A DNA stretch of 64,000 nucleotides from Candidatus Arsenophonus triatominarum (GCF_001640365.1 NZ_LWMI01000007.1:1-64000), one strand, 5' to 3'; shown: positions 1 to 12,760, numbered from the stretch's first letter. Program-made: numbers and translations. The notes: generated by a model from the letters alone, not told the origin.

Positions 1-1040
1 AGACCATTCTTATACGTAATAACTATTTGACCAATAAAAACTCCTTCAACTACATATTCTACCTTATTTATATCCATATCAAGTTTTAAATCGGCTACTT
101 TCCGAACTTCAACGTTTTCCCTTGACTTTTTTGTACCAAAATAATTATCTCCCACCGTCACCTCAAATGATTTTACATCATTCATATTTTTTACGTTTAC
201 AATATTCCCACCTGGACCGCCAGTCATTAATGTGTTTTCTGGTGTTCCTAATCGATCAACAATCCATCCCCCAGAAACACAAGACTATAGGTTGGCGGTT
301 CGATTATATATTCATGTAACGTTGTATTTTGATCTCCATAAATAGGAGAGAACTTTTTTTCTTTTACGTTAATCGTTGATGTTACCATAAATTCAAATCC
401 ATCATGATTACCTTTAGCAGTAATAGTAGTAATTCCTGCGCTTTTTCCTGTTACTAAACCAGTATTATTTATAGTAGCAATATTTGGCTTACTTGAAACC
501 CATTCAATCAGATCATTCTTCACAAATTCGCCTTCTTTATAGCTTTCAATATTGCGTGAGGGAATTAACTTGACCTTATACAGAAACGAGCCATTAACAA
601 TGATACTTCTATTTTTTTCATTAATTTCAAAAATCATATTTGATAAAATCAAAGTCAGTTTTTTACCCGACATCATTCCGATTGTCAGTAACGGATGCAT
701 GCAACATTGCTTGACCATCGTCATTGCTTATTAAAGAAAATTCAACTTTACCCGTTTATCCGTTCTTACTGTTGTCTCTTGTTTTTTATTATCAGCAAAA
801 TGACCTAGAGTCGTTGTAATCTTAACTGGAATATCTGCTAGCGCACTACCTTGCTTGTTTTTTACTTCTACAATAAATTTAACAGGAGTTCTACCATCTG
901 CACTTGCATAATTTTTATCTAATTTATTATTTAATGAGGTAACATGTGCCGAACTTGTATCAGGGTCAAAAACTGTAGTTTCTTTTCTTCCTGCTTTATC
1001 AGTATTGGTAGTTGTTGCCGTTATAGTCACCGTTCCTGCT

Positions 1041-2440
1041 TTGTTACTTCTAAGTCTAAAAGTGGCCTGACCATTAGCATCTGTAGTAATTTTTCCATCA
1101 TTTAAATTTTCAAATGTTCCTGTCCCTTCTGGGCTCTGACTAATAGCGATTTCATTTTTGGGAACAAGATTACCGTTTGCATCTTTCACTGTTACGGTAA
1201 ATATAAACAACATCAGAGCCATTCGCTGTTGCTCTATTCTTATCTGCTGTTAGACTGGCAATACTTGCGGTGCTGCTATCAGCTTTAAAACTGACATCGC
1301 TAGTTTGCTGTTTATTAGACTGAGTATGAGTAACAGTTACTGTCGCATTGCCTGATTTTTTGCTCTCTAACGTAAAAGTAGCTTTACCGTGCTGATCTGT
1401 TTTAACAGTTTTAGGATTTAAATCACCTAAAGTGGTTTTGATATTCAACTGATGATTGATAAACGGATTACGGTTTCCGTCTTTGATTGTTACGGTAAAT
1501 GTAATGACATCAGAGCCATTCGCTATTCCGCTATCTTTATCATTTTTTATCGCTATGGTTGCTGTACTATTATTGGGCTCAAAGTTAACTACCTTTTCTT
1601 TTCCCGTTGTATCGGTATCGTTAACTGCTGTTACGGTCACATTTTCTGCTTTGTTACTTCTAAGTCTAAAAGTGGCCTGACCATTAGTATCTGTTGTAAT
1701 TTTTCCATCATTTAAATTTTCAAATGTTCCTGTCCCTTCTGGGCTCTGACTAATAGCGATTTCATTTTTGGGAACAAGATTACCGTTTGCATCTTTCACT
1801 GTTACGGTAAATATAATAACATCAGAGCCATTCGCTGTTGCTCTATCCTTATCTGCTGTTAGACTGGCAATACTTGCGGTGCTGCTATCAGTTTTAAAAC
1901 TGACATTGCTAGTTTGCTGTTTACTAGACTGAGTGAGTAACAGTTGTCGCATTGCCTGATTTTTTGCTCTCTAACGTAAAAGTAGCTTTACCGTGCTGAT
2001 CTGTTTTAACAGTTTTAGGATTTAAACCACCTAAAGTGGTTTTGATATTCAACTGATGATTGATAAACGGATTACGATTTCCGTCTTTGATTGTTACGGT
2101 AAATGTAATGACATCAGAGCCATTCGCTATTCCGCTATCTTTATCATTTTCTATCGCTATGGTTGCTGTACTATCATTGGGCTCAAAGTTAACTACCTTT
2201 TCTTTTCCCGTTGTATCGGTATCGTTAACTGCTGTTACGGTCACATTTTCTGCTTTGTTACTTCTAAGTCTAAAAGTGGCCTGACCATTAGCATCTGTTA
2301 TAATTTTTCCATCATTTAAATTCTCAAATGTTCCTGTCCCTTCTGGGCTCTGACTAATAGCGATTTCATTTTTTGGAACAAGATTACCGTTTGCATCTTT
2401 CACTGTTACGGTAAATGTAATGACATCAGAGCCGTTTGCT
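1041..2440 (-). repeat. tandem 604-610 bp repeat inside the adhesin gene
   Basis: The same sequence recurs with its anchor (ttgttacttctaagtc) at 1041, 1651 and 2255, a period of 610 then 604 bases. Units 1 and 2 are nearly identical and unit 3 is partial. Each unit encodes two Big_1 Ig-like domains (motifs NGSDVITFTVTVKD and GQATFRLRSNKA). Small indels in unit 2 near 1930-1945 shift the frame. The near identity indicates recent duplication or gene conversion. Confidence 0.85.
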
Positions 2441-2520
2441 GTTGCAGTTCCTTTATCGACGTTTAGGCTGTCAATATGAGCGGTATGACTATCTGCAATA
2501 AAACTAACTCTCTTATTAGC

Positions 2521-3500
2521 CTCCCGTTGAGGGGTACTTTCATATTGTGCACTTACCACCACATTATCAACTGCTTTTGTTGTGCTGGTTAGTCTAATTT
2601 TGGCTTGACCATTAGCATCAGTTTCACTAGTTTTTGGCAAAATAACAGCATTGTCTTTATCTTGATACCAACTAATCATCTTATTTGATATCTTTATTAG
2701 ATTACCATTATCATCTATTAATTGTGCGGTATAGGTAAAATACTGACTACCATCTGCTATCTTTGTCGTTGTAGCATCATCAAGTTTTATACTACCTATT
2801 CTCGCGGTACTGATATCGGCAATAAAACTAACTCTCTTATTAGCCTCCCGTTGAGGGGTATTTTCATACTGTGCACTTACCACTACACTATCAACTGCTT
2901 TTGTTGTGCTGGTTAGTCTAATTTTGGCTTGACCATTAGCATCAGTTTCACTAGTAGATGGCATGTTAACATTCGTGTTTTTATTTAAGTGCCAATCGAT
3001 AACTTTATCAGCTATCTTTAATAGATTACCGTTTTTATCTACCAATTGTGCGGTATAGGTAAAATACTGACTGCCATCTGCTATCTTTGTCGTTGTAGTA
3101 TCATTAAGCTCTATACTACCTATTTTCGCGGTACTGATATCGGCAATAAAACTAACTCTCTCATTAGCCTCCCGTTGAGGGGTATCTTCATACTGTGCAC
3201 TTACCATTACATTATCAACGGCTTTTGTTGTGCTGGTTAGTCTAATTTTGGCTTGACCATTAGCATCAGTTTCACTAGTAGGTGGCACGTTAACATCCGT
3301 GTTTTTATCTTGATGCCAACGAATAATCTTATTTGCTACTTTCACTGGATTACGTTTTTATCTACCAATTGTGCGGTATAGGTAAAATACTGATTGCCAT
3401 CTGCTATCTTTGTCGTCGTAGTATCATCAAGCTTTACACTGCCTATTTCCGCGGTACTGACATCTGCTAAAAAAGTAATAATTTTTTCTGTATTAGAACC
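2521..3500 (-). repeat. 324-bp tandem Ig-domain repeat in the adhesin gene
   Basis: The anchor ctcccgttgagggg occurs at 2521, 2845 and 3169, exactly 324 bases apart, which is 108 codons. Each unit encodes one Ig-like domain with GSQYFTYTAQLVDKNG, ETDANGQAKIRLTST and TPQREANKRVSFIAD. A more divergent unit follows towards 3500. The array lies closer to the barrel than the 604-610 bp repeat. Confidence 0.85.
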
Positions 3501-6099
3501 ATTAATATTGGCTGTGATTTTCATTTGTCCTGCTTGCTCACTGACAATACTAAAATCGCTTTACCATTATTGTCGGTAGTAACATTACGGTTTTGGGAAT
3601 TGCTTCATTGCTCGCGGTAAATTTGACTATAACGTTCGGCACTTCATTACCATACTTATCGGTAACGACGGCTTTTACCTTATTTTCCGGCTCGACCATT
3701 TGCTATTTGATTATCAGTGATAACTTCTAAGTTACTGTCTTTTATTTCAGCTGTGTTTTCATCCGACTCAAAATTAATAGTAGCACTTTTATGATTTCCA
3801 TTGTCCATCGTTGCTGTAATGCTACCTTTACCGGCAGTTTTACTAAAAACTTCAATGAAGGATTTTCCATTACTATCTGTTTTAACGGTGAGTTTTTTAT
3901 TATCAATATGACTACTAGAAGATAATGTTGCGCCGGATTCACCATTAATTAAATTCAGCCCACTTATCTCAAAAGTAATGTTTTCATTACTAAGTGGCTT
4001 TCCTTTTTTATCTTTGATCTCAGCTGTAACAACATACCTATCTTTATTATTTGCTGTGAGAGTTTTTCCTGGTGGTGTAATAATTAAATTTGTACTAAAG
4101 TCGTTTGTAGATCGAATACTCCGAATAACTGTTGTGGCTTTATTTGACTCATTATGGTTTTTATCAATACCTACTGCGCTGATATAATATTCTTTTGAAA
4201 ATTCGAATAAGGTGGTAAGATAATTTGCGCTTCAGTCTGTGAAATTTTTTTGAATTCTCCCCCCATCAGTGGAAAAGTGATGGTCCACAATCCACTTTAT
4301 ATCTTTTAAACCATACTTTGTTTTATTGACCTTAACATTGATTGTCTTTATTTCTTTAGCTTCACCAATTATCTCTTTAGGTAAAGCAATATTTATTAAT
4401 TCTTGTTTACTATATTGCATCACGAATATCATAATTTCGGTCGACAAAATCATACTTATTACCAACGAGACTACGCATTATATCAACAGAATCAGGATCT
4501 AATTGTTGTTGAAGTGATACCCCCAAAACGATAGTTCACATTCATGCTAATTTTTGTATTATTCTGATCACCAATTGAATGTTCCCCTCTGAAGGTTAAC
4601 AGGGGATAGGCGCGTAAATTATTCCTAAACTTAAAGCTTGTGGATAATCATTTAATTGGGTTGGATCAAGGTTAGCGTGACGATCGATGCCTTTACCAAA
4701 ATATTTTTCATATTTAACACTACCGCCAAATTGAGGGTACTTTGGCAAATAAGCTTCAGCGCTAACGTCAAAACCTGTTGCAGGACGTTCATCATAATCA
4801 TCCATGCGTGATAATTTTGATTGATGCGATTGAGTCAAGCCAAAATAACCATTTACAGCAAGTTTAAAATAATCTGTCCACGTTTCACCACCAATTCCTA
4901 AACGCGCATTACCTCCGGTAATGTCATAATCATAAAAAGTATTAACACCATACATCAATTTTTTCCAATATTGGCGATATCCTAAACCGAGGTTTACCGT
5001 ATTTCTTTCAGCATTATTTCTGAGTCCTAACTGGCTAAAAAGAAGACTGTTTTCCTTATCAATAATAGGTAATAAAAAATCGCCCGAAATTTTAGTATCT
5101 GTATTAAAAGAAACACGGGCCTTACCATATTGGTTTAACCAACCGGTAATTCGTTGATTAACTAATCCTAGGCCAATATTCTTTGCATAGCCAATAGAAG
5201 TCTCTAATGGATCCTTGTTTAGAAGAATATTACTCACCTGAGTAACTCCTGAAGCTATTTTCTTATCAAATGTATCCTCTTCTTTTGGATCGAAATTAGA
5301 ACTGTCTAAATCAGGTAAAATAGATTTTACTCTCGTATTTTTTGCGTCATCTTTTTCAACTACCTCAATTTCTGGCATTTCCAGAGGATAATTTTCTGGA
5401 CTTAAATTTTCAAAGGGAGTTAACGGATAAGATTTTTTAGTTGGTTGTGATGAATAGGCAATATGTGGTAATATGATGTAAAAAAATTGCAAAAAAATCA
5501 ATCCCCAAATTATTTTTTTTCTTTCAAAATAAGAACTCAAAATATGTTATATCCTTTAACAAAGTTTATTATTTAAAATTAAAACCAAGCATCATCCTGA
5601 ACTAGAGGTTAACTTATGACATAACCCAATGATTAATCAATATTGAGCAGGTTTCGAATATATCTAAATTTTTTTAGAACTAGACTAACGTTTTTAATAG
5701 ATAAATGATTCAATATATGAAGAAGAGAAACTACAAAAAATCGCTCCATTGGGCTATTGTAGTGGCATACTGAATTTGGCCACCTAAAGTTGAGGTGATA
5801 TACTTACCTCATAATTTTTATAGGTGCCAAAATGAGTAAAACATATACTGCGGAATTTAAATGTGAAACCGCCCAATTAGTCCTTGACCAAAATTACACC
5901 TACCTGGAAGCAGCGAAAGCGATGAATGTAAGCCTTTCAGCTATACGCCGATGGGTAAAAACACTTCTTTTAGAACGCGAGGGGAAATCTGCGCCTGGGC
6001 TGCCATTAACACCGGAACACGTTGAGCTCAAGCAAATGAAGAAAAGAATTCAACGCCTTGAAATGGAGAATGACATCTTAAAAAAGGCTACTGCGCTCT

Positions 6100-7629
<1,530 letters not shown>

Positions 7630-8104
7630 TCACATCAGCGGCTAATCGATTCATTTCACCGAGAAGCCAACGGTTGGCGCGAATAATAGGCCAATATTCA
7701 CAAGGCATGGTAAAAGTGATGTGCTGCCAAGGAATTTCGGGTAACCAAGCTAGCGTATTGTTAATCCATTGTAGGCAAGCTTTGACGCCACAATGTGGGC
7801 AGCTTCGACTTTTGCAGGTAAATTTAACCCGTTTCTCAGAATTACATTGAGGGTCAGGACAGCGCCAAATTGACCACCCCATAAGCGAAGTGCCGCTTTA
7901 CCATAGTTTCCATCACAACAGTGCCGACACTATCAGGGGGTTGACGATTAAGCCAATTGAGCCAGCGTTGACCAAATTGAAAAACATGACTAAAACGCGG
8001 TTACATAAAAGGGACCAAAAGATTGAGACAATAGGTATCCGGGTTATACCAGTACTAACAAGCAATGACAAGTCGTCGCCATAGGCGACCATCTTGAAAA
8101 AATA
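7630..8104 (-). pseudogene. IS91-family transposase, N-terminal remnant
   Basis: The minus strand reads a zinc-binding transposase N-terminus: MGWSIWRCPDPQC, FTCKSRSCPHCG and PWQHITFTMPCEYWP, with the paired cysteines of the IS91 family. The 5' part (about 7890-8104: HVFQFGQRWLNWLN style) is in another frame. The gene is cut by IS630 at 7629, and the Tyr recombinase core is absent. A second remnant of the same element lies at 25652-26137. Confidence 0.7.
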
Positions 8105-8155
8105 AACCACTAAATAGGGAATAAAATAAGACCAGCTCTATCTTTTTTCGATTAC

Positions 8156-8195
8156 TGCACCATGATTGTGCTTTGATAGCACCAAATTTGCATAA
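8156..8195 (+). promoter_or_regulatory. two NtrC (GlnG) enhancer sites upstream of glnA
   Basis: TGCACCATGATTGTGCTT (8156-8173) is an imperfect palindrome matching the known NtrC consensus TGCACCA-N5-TGGTGCA. A second, weaker half-matching site begins AGCACCAAATTTGCA at 8178. Both lie about 100 bases upstream of the sigma-54 promoter, as in the E. coli glnA enhancer. Bound NtrC-phosphate would loop to activate sigma-54 polymerase. Confidence 0.8.
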
Positions 8196-8275
8196 AAACA
8201 GTGCGATTTATTATTCGATTTATGATTATTTACTAATAAATCATTCAAAAAGCATTTATTATCAGTTATAAAAAA

Positions 8276-8293
8276 TTGGCATGATTTTCGCTT
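8276..8293 (+). promoter_or_regulatory. sigma-54 promoter of glnA (glnAp2-like)
   Basis: TTGGCATGATTTTCGCTT has the GG at -24 and GC at -12 of sigma-54 promoters with correct spacing, and closely resembles E. coli glnAp2 (TTGGCACAGATTTCGCTT). It lies about 60 bases upstream of the glnA start and downstream of the NtrC sites. Confidence 0.85.
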
Positions 8294-8355
8294 AATAACT
8301 ATAGTAAAACTTTTTGGCGCTATGTTCAAAATAGGATCCAATCAGGAGAATCTTT

Positions 8356-9765
8356 ATGTCTGTTGAGCATGTTTTATCCATGATCAAAAAGCACCATGTT
8401 AAATATATTGATCTACGCTTTACCGATACCAGAGGTAAAGAACAGCATATCACTATCCCTGCTCACCAAATTAACCAAGATTTCTTTGAAGAAGGTAAAA
8501 TGTTTGACGGTTCATCAATTGCCGGTTGGAAAGGAATTAATGAGTCAGATATGATGCTTATGCCTGATCCAGAGACGGCAGTATTAGATCCTTTTTTTAG
8601 TGATTCAACCCTAATTATTCGCTGTGATATCCTAGAACCCCACACTCATCAAGGCTACGAACGAGATCCACGTTCAATTTCTAAACGCGCCGAAAATTTC
8701 TTACGTAGTAGCGGTATTGCAGATACGATATTATTTGGACCTGAACCTGAATTCTTTGTGTTTGACGATATTCGTTTTGGTAACAATATTTCTGGTGCTT
8801 ATTATCATATCGATGATGTTGAAGCAGCCTGGAATTCTGGCGCACACTATGAAGATGGTAATAAAGGTCATCGGCCAAGCGTTAAAGGTGGTTATTTTCC
8901 TGTCCCTCCCGTTGACTCTTCACAAAATATGCGCTCCGCTATGTGTTCCACCATGGAGAAAATGGGATTAATTGTTGAAGCACACCACCATGAAGTTGCC
9001 ACCGCAGGCCAAAACGAGGTTGCTACCCGTTTTAATACCATGACTAAAAAGGCCGATGAAACACAAATATACAAATACGTGGTGCACAATATTGCTCATT
9101 CTTTTGGTAAAACAGCAACATTTATGCCAAAACCACTAGTGGGTGATAATGGCTCTGGTATGCACTGTCATATGTCACTGGAAAAAAATGGCAGCAACTT
9201 GTTTGCCGGTGATAAATATGGCGGGCTATCTGAAATGGCACTTCATTATATTGGCGGTATTATTAAACATGCGCGAGCTTTAAATGCCTTTACTAATCCA
9301 TCCACCAACTCTTATAAGCGTCTGGTGCCAGGTTTTGAAGCACCAGTAATGTTGGCTTACTCCGCACGTAATCGTTCAGCTTCTATTCGCATTCCAATCG
9401 TTGCTAATCCTAGAGCATCACATATTGAGGTTCGTTTCCCAGACCCGGCTGCCAATCCGTACTTAGCCTTTGCGGCACAATTGATGGCAGGTCTCGATGG
9501 AATTATTAATAAGATTCATCCGGGTGAAGCAATGGATAAAAATTTATATGATTTACCCGCAGAAGAAGCACAAGAGATCCCAACCGTTGCCAGTTCACTG
9601 GAAGAAGCACTACAGGCATTGGATGCTGATCGGGAATTTTTGAAACGGGGTGAAGTCTTTACTGATGAAACGATCGACGCTTATATCAACTTATTAAAAG
9701 ATGATGTTCAACGTATTCGGATGGCACCTCACCCATTAGAGTTCGAAATATACTACAGCGTTTGA
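8356..9765 (+). CDS. glnA: glutamine synthetase, type I
   Basis: GlnA makes glutamine from glutamate, ammonia and ATP in the cytoplasm; it is a dodecamer and the main ammonia-assimilating enzyme. The 469-residue length equals the E. coli enzyme. Visible motifs are the beta-grasp domain with MFDGSSI, the catalytic FGPEPEFF and [14 protein letters not shown], the nucleotide site [12 protein letters not shown], and the adenylylation site NLYDLP with Tyr at residue 398. The ATG at 8356 follows AGGAGAATCTTT. It is the first gene of glnALG, expressed from the sigma-54 promoter at 8276, and is followed by a strong terminator. The sequence is intact. Confidence 0.97.
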   Translation: MSVEHVLSMIKKHHVKYIDLRFTDTRGKEQHITIPAHQINQDFFEEGKMFDGSSIAGWKGINESDMMLMPDPETAVLDPFFSDSTLIIRCDILEPHTHQGYERDPRSISKRAENFLRSSGIADTILFGPEPEFFVFDDIRFGNNISGAYYHIDDVEAAWNSGAHYEDGNKGHRPSVKGGYFPVPPVDSSQNMRSAMCSTMEKMGLIVEAHHHEVATAGQNEVATRFNTMTKKADETQIYKYVVHNIAHSFGKTATFMPKPLVGDNGSGMHCHMSLEKNGSNLFAGDKYGGLSEMALHYIGGIIKHARALNAFTNPSTNSYKRLVPGFEAPVMLAYSARNRSASIRIPIVANPRASHIEVRFPDPAANPYLAFAAQLMAGLDGIINKIHPGEAMDKNLYDLPAEEAQEIPTVASSLEEALQALDADREFLKRGEVFTDETIDAYINLLKDDVQRIRMAPHPLEFEIYYSV

Positions 9766-9809
9766 TAAGCCATTCTCCGCTGAGTATTTTTGTTGTGTTG
9801 TAATATTTA

Positions 9810-9833
9810 CCTCATCTTTTGATGAGGTTTTTT
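9810..9833 (+). terminator. rho-independent terminator after glnA
   Basis: A CCTCATC / GATGAGG stem with a TTTT loop is followed by six T residues, 45 bases after the glnA stop. It would limit read-through into glnL, as known for glnALG in enteric bacteria. Confidence 0.85.
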
Positions 9834-9883
9834 CTGTATAATAATTGAACAAAAACCCTTGGTTTATACTCAAATATGTTAAT

Positions 9884-10075
9884 CACGAGTTTCGCACAGG
9901 CATATAAAATTCCAGAAATGGCTTAAAAGCAATGGTTAATTTGCAAGTTACTAAAACGTATAAATTTGTTTAAATTACAATAAGTTGCTTTTAATTTATA
10001 AGATTTTGTCTATTTATATATTATGCTGAATTAAACTTAAAAATAGAGCGTTTTTTTATTGGTGCGAAACTCGTG
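9884..10075 (+). mobile_element. 192-bp MITE (CACGAG family) between glnA and glnL
   Basis: The perfect 14-bp terminal inverted repeat CACGAGTTTCGCAC / GTGCGAAACTCGTG is flanked by TTAAT on both sides, a 5-bp target duplication. There is no coding capacity. The body is AT-rich with an internal inverted repeat (TTAAAAGCAA ... TTGCTTTTAA). It looks identical to the copy at 14979 and sits just upstream of the NtrC site of glnL. Confidence 0.9.
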
Positions 10076-10081
10076 TTAATA

Positions 10082-10098
10082 TGCACTAAAAAGGTGCA
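10082..10098 (+). promoter_or_regulatory. NtrC site at the glnL promoter
   Basis: TGCACTAAAAAGGTGCA is a near-perfect NtrC palindrome 13 bases before the glnL GTG start. In E. coli a site at this place represses glnLp, so GlnG autoregulates glnLG. Here the bases directly upstream are the inserted MITE and its target duplication. Confidence 0.8.
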
Positions 10099-10111
10099 GG
10101 AGTAAGACCAA

Positions 10112-11146
10112 GTGAAAATTGATAATTTACCAATTGGCGATCATATTTTAGATTGTTTATTGCATAATATTCTATTACTCGATAATGAATTCATCATCCA
10201 TTACGCTAATCATGCTAGCCGCCAATTTTTTTTAGCTAGCCCAAGAAAATTACTAGGTACACCGCTACCGGTACTGTTTGATTATTGTTCGCTTAATATG
10301 GATTTAATGCAAAAAAAAATAAAAAAAAATCTAAGCTTTACCGATAATGACGTTACTCTGGTTATTAATAATCACTCTTATACCGTGACTACCAGTGCGC
10401 AGTCCATTTCACCATGCTTTATTTTGCTAGAATTTTCGCCAATCAATCACCATCGCCGTTTAGATCAAGAACAATCATTACAAAGCGCATCACGTGAGTT
10501 AATCCGTACTTTAGCTCATGAGATAAAAAACCCATTAGGTGGTTTACGTGGAGCAGCTCAGCTGTTAGCCAAAACCCTTTCTAATTCTAATCAGTTGGAA
10601 TATACCCAAGTTATTATTGAGCAAGCCGATCGCTTGCGTAATTTAGTTGATCGTCTACTTGGGCCCCAACATCCTGGCGCAAAAACAAAACAGAATATTC
10701 ATCAAGTTGTTGAGCGTACCTACCATTTAATATCACTGACGCTACCGAAAAATATTAAACTAATAAAAGACTATGATCCCAGTTTACCTGAGTTTCCACA
10801 CTATCCCGAACAAATTGAACAGGTATTACTCAATTTAAGCCAAAACGCGATACAAGCAATGGAAGAAAACGGCGGAACCTTGACTATACGGACCCGCACC
10901 GCATTTCAAGTGACATTACATGGAAAAACGTATCGACTTGCTGCCCGGATCGATATTGAAGATAATGGTCCAGGCATCCCGTCACAGATACAAGATACGC
11001 TGTTCTATCCAAGGGTCAGTCATCGTAAAGGTGGCAATGGTTTAGGACTCTCAATTGCACAAAATATTATTGACCAGCATGCTGGCAGGATCGAATTTTC
11101 CAGTTGGCCTGGCCATACACAATTTTCGATTTATCTTCCTATATAA
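10112..11146 (+). CDS. glnL: nitrogen regulation sensor histidine kinase NtrB
   Basis: GlnL (NtrB) is a soluble kinase/phosphatase that phosphorylates GlnG when PII is uridylylated (low nitrogen). It has an N-terminal PAS-like domain (about residues 10-115), a dimerisation helix with the phospho-accepting His136 in [11 protein letters not shown], and a HATPase domain with N ([11 protein letters not shown]), G1 ([10 protein letters not shown]) and G2 ([11 protein letters not shown]) boxes. The start is GTG, supported by AGGAGTAAG six bases upstream. At 344 residues it is near the usual 349. It is intact and 16 bases upstream of glnG, so co-transcribed. The upstream MITE may have changed its own promoter. 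Confidence 0.95.
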   Translation: MKIDNLPIGDHILDCLLHNILLLDNEFIIHYANHASRQFFLASPRKLLGTPLPVLFDYCSLNMDLMQKKIKKNLSFTDNDVTLVINNHSYTVTTSAQSISPCFILLEFSPINHHRRLDQEQSLQSASRELIRTLAHEIKNPLGGLRGAAQLLAKTLSNSNQLEYTQVIIEQADRLRNLVDRLLGPQHPGAKTKQNIHQVVERTYHLISLTLPKNIKLIKDYDPSLPEFPHYPEQIEQVLLNLSQNAIQAMEENGGTLTIRTRTAFQVTLHGKTYRLAARIDIEDNGPGIPSQIQDTLFYPRVSHRKGGNGLGLSIAQNIIDQHAGRIEFSSWPGHTQFSIYLPI

Positions 11147-11162
11147 GAATTAGGTAACTGAT

Positions 11163-12587
11163 ATGCAAAAAGGTAAGGTGTGGATCGTTGATGATGATAA
11201 TGCCATTCGTTGGGTTTTAGAACGAGCGTTAAATAATGCTAGCATGGAATGTCGGAGTTTTGAAGATATTCAAAGTGTACTGGCTGCATTAGAGAAAACC
11301 TGTCCGGATGTTTTAATCTCTGATATCCATATGCCAGAAAACGATGGATTATCATTACTGACACGACTTAAACAAAGTCATCCTAAATTACCAATTATTA
11401 TTATGACTGCCCATTCAGATCTCAATACCGCAGTTAATGCCTATCAACAAGGTGCTTTTGATTACTTGCCAAAACCTTTCGATATTGACGAAACGATATC
11501 GTTGGTTGAACGCGCACTTAATTATTATCGCAATCAACAACCGAGTAGCGGATCAAATTCTTTTCCGACCGCTCCTGTCACCAAGATTATTGGTGAAGCA
11601 CCAGCCATGCAGGAAGTTTATCGAATTATCGGTCGCTTATCCCGCTCCTCGATTAGTGTACTTATTAATGGCGAGTCAGGCACTGGTAAAGAGTTAATTG
11701 CGGATGCACTTCATCGCCATAGTCCTAAAGCAGCTGGGCCTTTTATTGCGCTAAATATGGCAGCTATCCCTAAAGATCTAATTGAGTCTGAGTTATTTGG
11801 TCATGAAAAAGGCGCTTTTACTGGCGCCAGTCAGGTCAGGCAAGGGCGCTTCGAGCAAGCGCATGATGGTTCACTTTTCCTCGATGAAATTGGTGACATG
11901 CCACTTGATATTCAAACCCGCCTTTTACGCGTATTGGCTGAAGGCCAGTTTTATCGGGTTGGTGGTTATACACCGATTAAAGTTGATGTCCGTATCATTG
12001 CCGCAACCCATCAATGCCTTGAGCAACTAGTACAAGAAGGAAAATTTAGAGAAGATCTCTTTCATCGCCTCAATGTCATCCGCATTCCGCTTCCACCATT
12101 GCGTGAACGGACTGCAGATATTCCACATTTGGCCTGCCATTTTTTACGCCAAACAGCACAAGAACTTGGCGTTGAGAGCAAAATTTTGGCGCCACAGACA
12201 GAAACTATCTTAATGTCTTTACCTTGGACGGGTAATGTACGCCAGTTAGAAAATGTCTGTCGTTGGCTTACAGTGATGTCTTCCAGCCAAGTAATATTGC
12301 CGCAAGATCTGCCAAGCGATTTGCAACAAAATCAACAATTTCTCTATTCACCTAAAAAGAAACCTGCGGCAAATAACGAAATATGGCTTGATCCACTTGC
12401 CAATTGGACAAAAACCGCACTCGAAAATAATAAACAGGATTTACTACAGGAAGTTTTACCGCAGATTGAACGTACAATGCTTGAATGCGCTTTAATCCAT
12501 ACCAAAGGTCATAAACAAGAAGCCGCTCGCTTACTCGGCTGGGGGAGAAATACTATCACTCGTAAATTGAAAGAATTTGGTATGTAG
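11163..12587 (+). CDS. glnG: nitrogen regulator NtrC, sigma-54 activator
   Basis: GlnG (NtrC) activates sigma-54 promoters such as glnAp2. The receiver domain (1-120) has an acidic pocket at Asp11/Asp12 and the phosphorylation site Asp54 in SDIHMP. The AAA+ domain (about 140-370) shows Walker A GESGTGKE, the sigma-54 loop GAFTGA and Walker B LFLDEIGD. The C-terminal Fis-type HTH is AARLLGWGRNTITRKLKEFG. The length of 474 is close to 469 in E. coli. The stop codon TAG (12585) lies inside the first bases of an IS3 terminus, so the last codons were set by an insertion; the protein ends EFGM instead of the usual ELGME type. Probably functional. Confidence 0.96.
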   Translation: MQKGKVWIVDDDNAIRWVLERALNNASMECRSFEDIQSVLAALEKTCPDVLISDIHMPENDGLSLLTRLKQSHPKLPIIIMTAHSDLNTAVNAYQQGAFDYLPKPFDIDETISLVERALNYYRNQQPSSGSNSFPTAPVTKIIGEAPAMQEVYRIIGRLSRSSISVLINGESGTGKELIADALHRHSPKAAGPFIALNMAAIPKDLIESELFGHEKGAFTGASQVRQGRFEQAHDGSLFLDEIGDMPLDIQTRLLRVLAEGQFYRVGGYTPIKVDVRIIAATHQCLEQLVQEGKFREDLFHRLNVIRIPLPPLRERTADIPHLACHFLRQTAQELGVESKILAPQTETILMSLPWTGNVRQLENVCRWLTVMSSSQVILPQDLPSDLQQNQQFLYSPKKKPAANNEIWLDPLANWTKTALENNKQDLLQEVLPQIERTMLECALIHTKGHKQEAARLLGWGRNTITRKLKEFGM

Positions 12588-12760
12588 TGGCATACTGTAG
12601 TGGTCAACTAAAATTGGCCACCCTACCTGACTGTTCACGGAACAGTCGCTCTGATTCGTTTGGCGTTAATCCACCGTTATACCAGTGAGGTCTTATATCG
12701 CTATAGTAGTGGGTTATGTAGCGAATAATGGCTGACTGAGCAGTACTAAAGCTTTGGTAG
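12583..12760 (-). mobile_element. IS3-family end fragments
   Basis: 13 bases of one IS3 end (TGTAGTGGCATAC, 12583-12595) are followed by the other end (TGTAGTGGTCAACTAAAATT) and the C-terminus of an orfB on the minus strand (HYYSDIRPHWYNGGLTPNES style, near 12630-12720). Most of the element is deleted. The fragment provides the glnG stop codon. Confidence 0.7.

Larger units (their letters stand above)
1..5540 (-). pseudogene. intimin/invasin-like inverse autotransporter adhesin, frameshifted; continues past the left edge
   Basis: In the intimin/invasin family an N-terminal beta-barrel sits in the outer membrane and exports a rod of Ig-like domains that binds host surfaces. The start at 5540 gives a hydrophobic signal segment (about residues 10-30) and an inverse-autotransporter barrel with NTFYDYD, GGNARLGIG and YPQALSLGI, down to about 4600. 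A frame change at a C run ends that frame at 4596; the next frame continues with RGEHSIGDQN and NVNYRFG, then after another shift QQLDPDSVD and a segment at 4465-4232. Below this are Big_1-type Ig repeats (about 4200-750) and a Big_2-like domain (about 560-400, motif ATINNTGLVTGKSAG). Further frame breaks lie near 4255, 3352 (one base missing), 1930, 1205, 755 and 260. The family is usually one long ORF, so this is a recent pseudogene. No host receptor can be inferred. Confidence 0.85.

Noticed and set aside
1452-3240. Several plus-strand ORFs of 64-87 codons repeated inside the adhesin gene
   Set aside because: They are antisense shadows of the tandem Ig repeats; repetition only reflects the DNA repeats.
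3742-3945. Small minus-strand ORF (MVNPAQHYLL...)
   Set aside because: It is an off-frame reading of an adhesin Ig domain; the real frame reads LNLINGESGATLSSSSHIDNKK.
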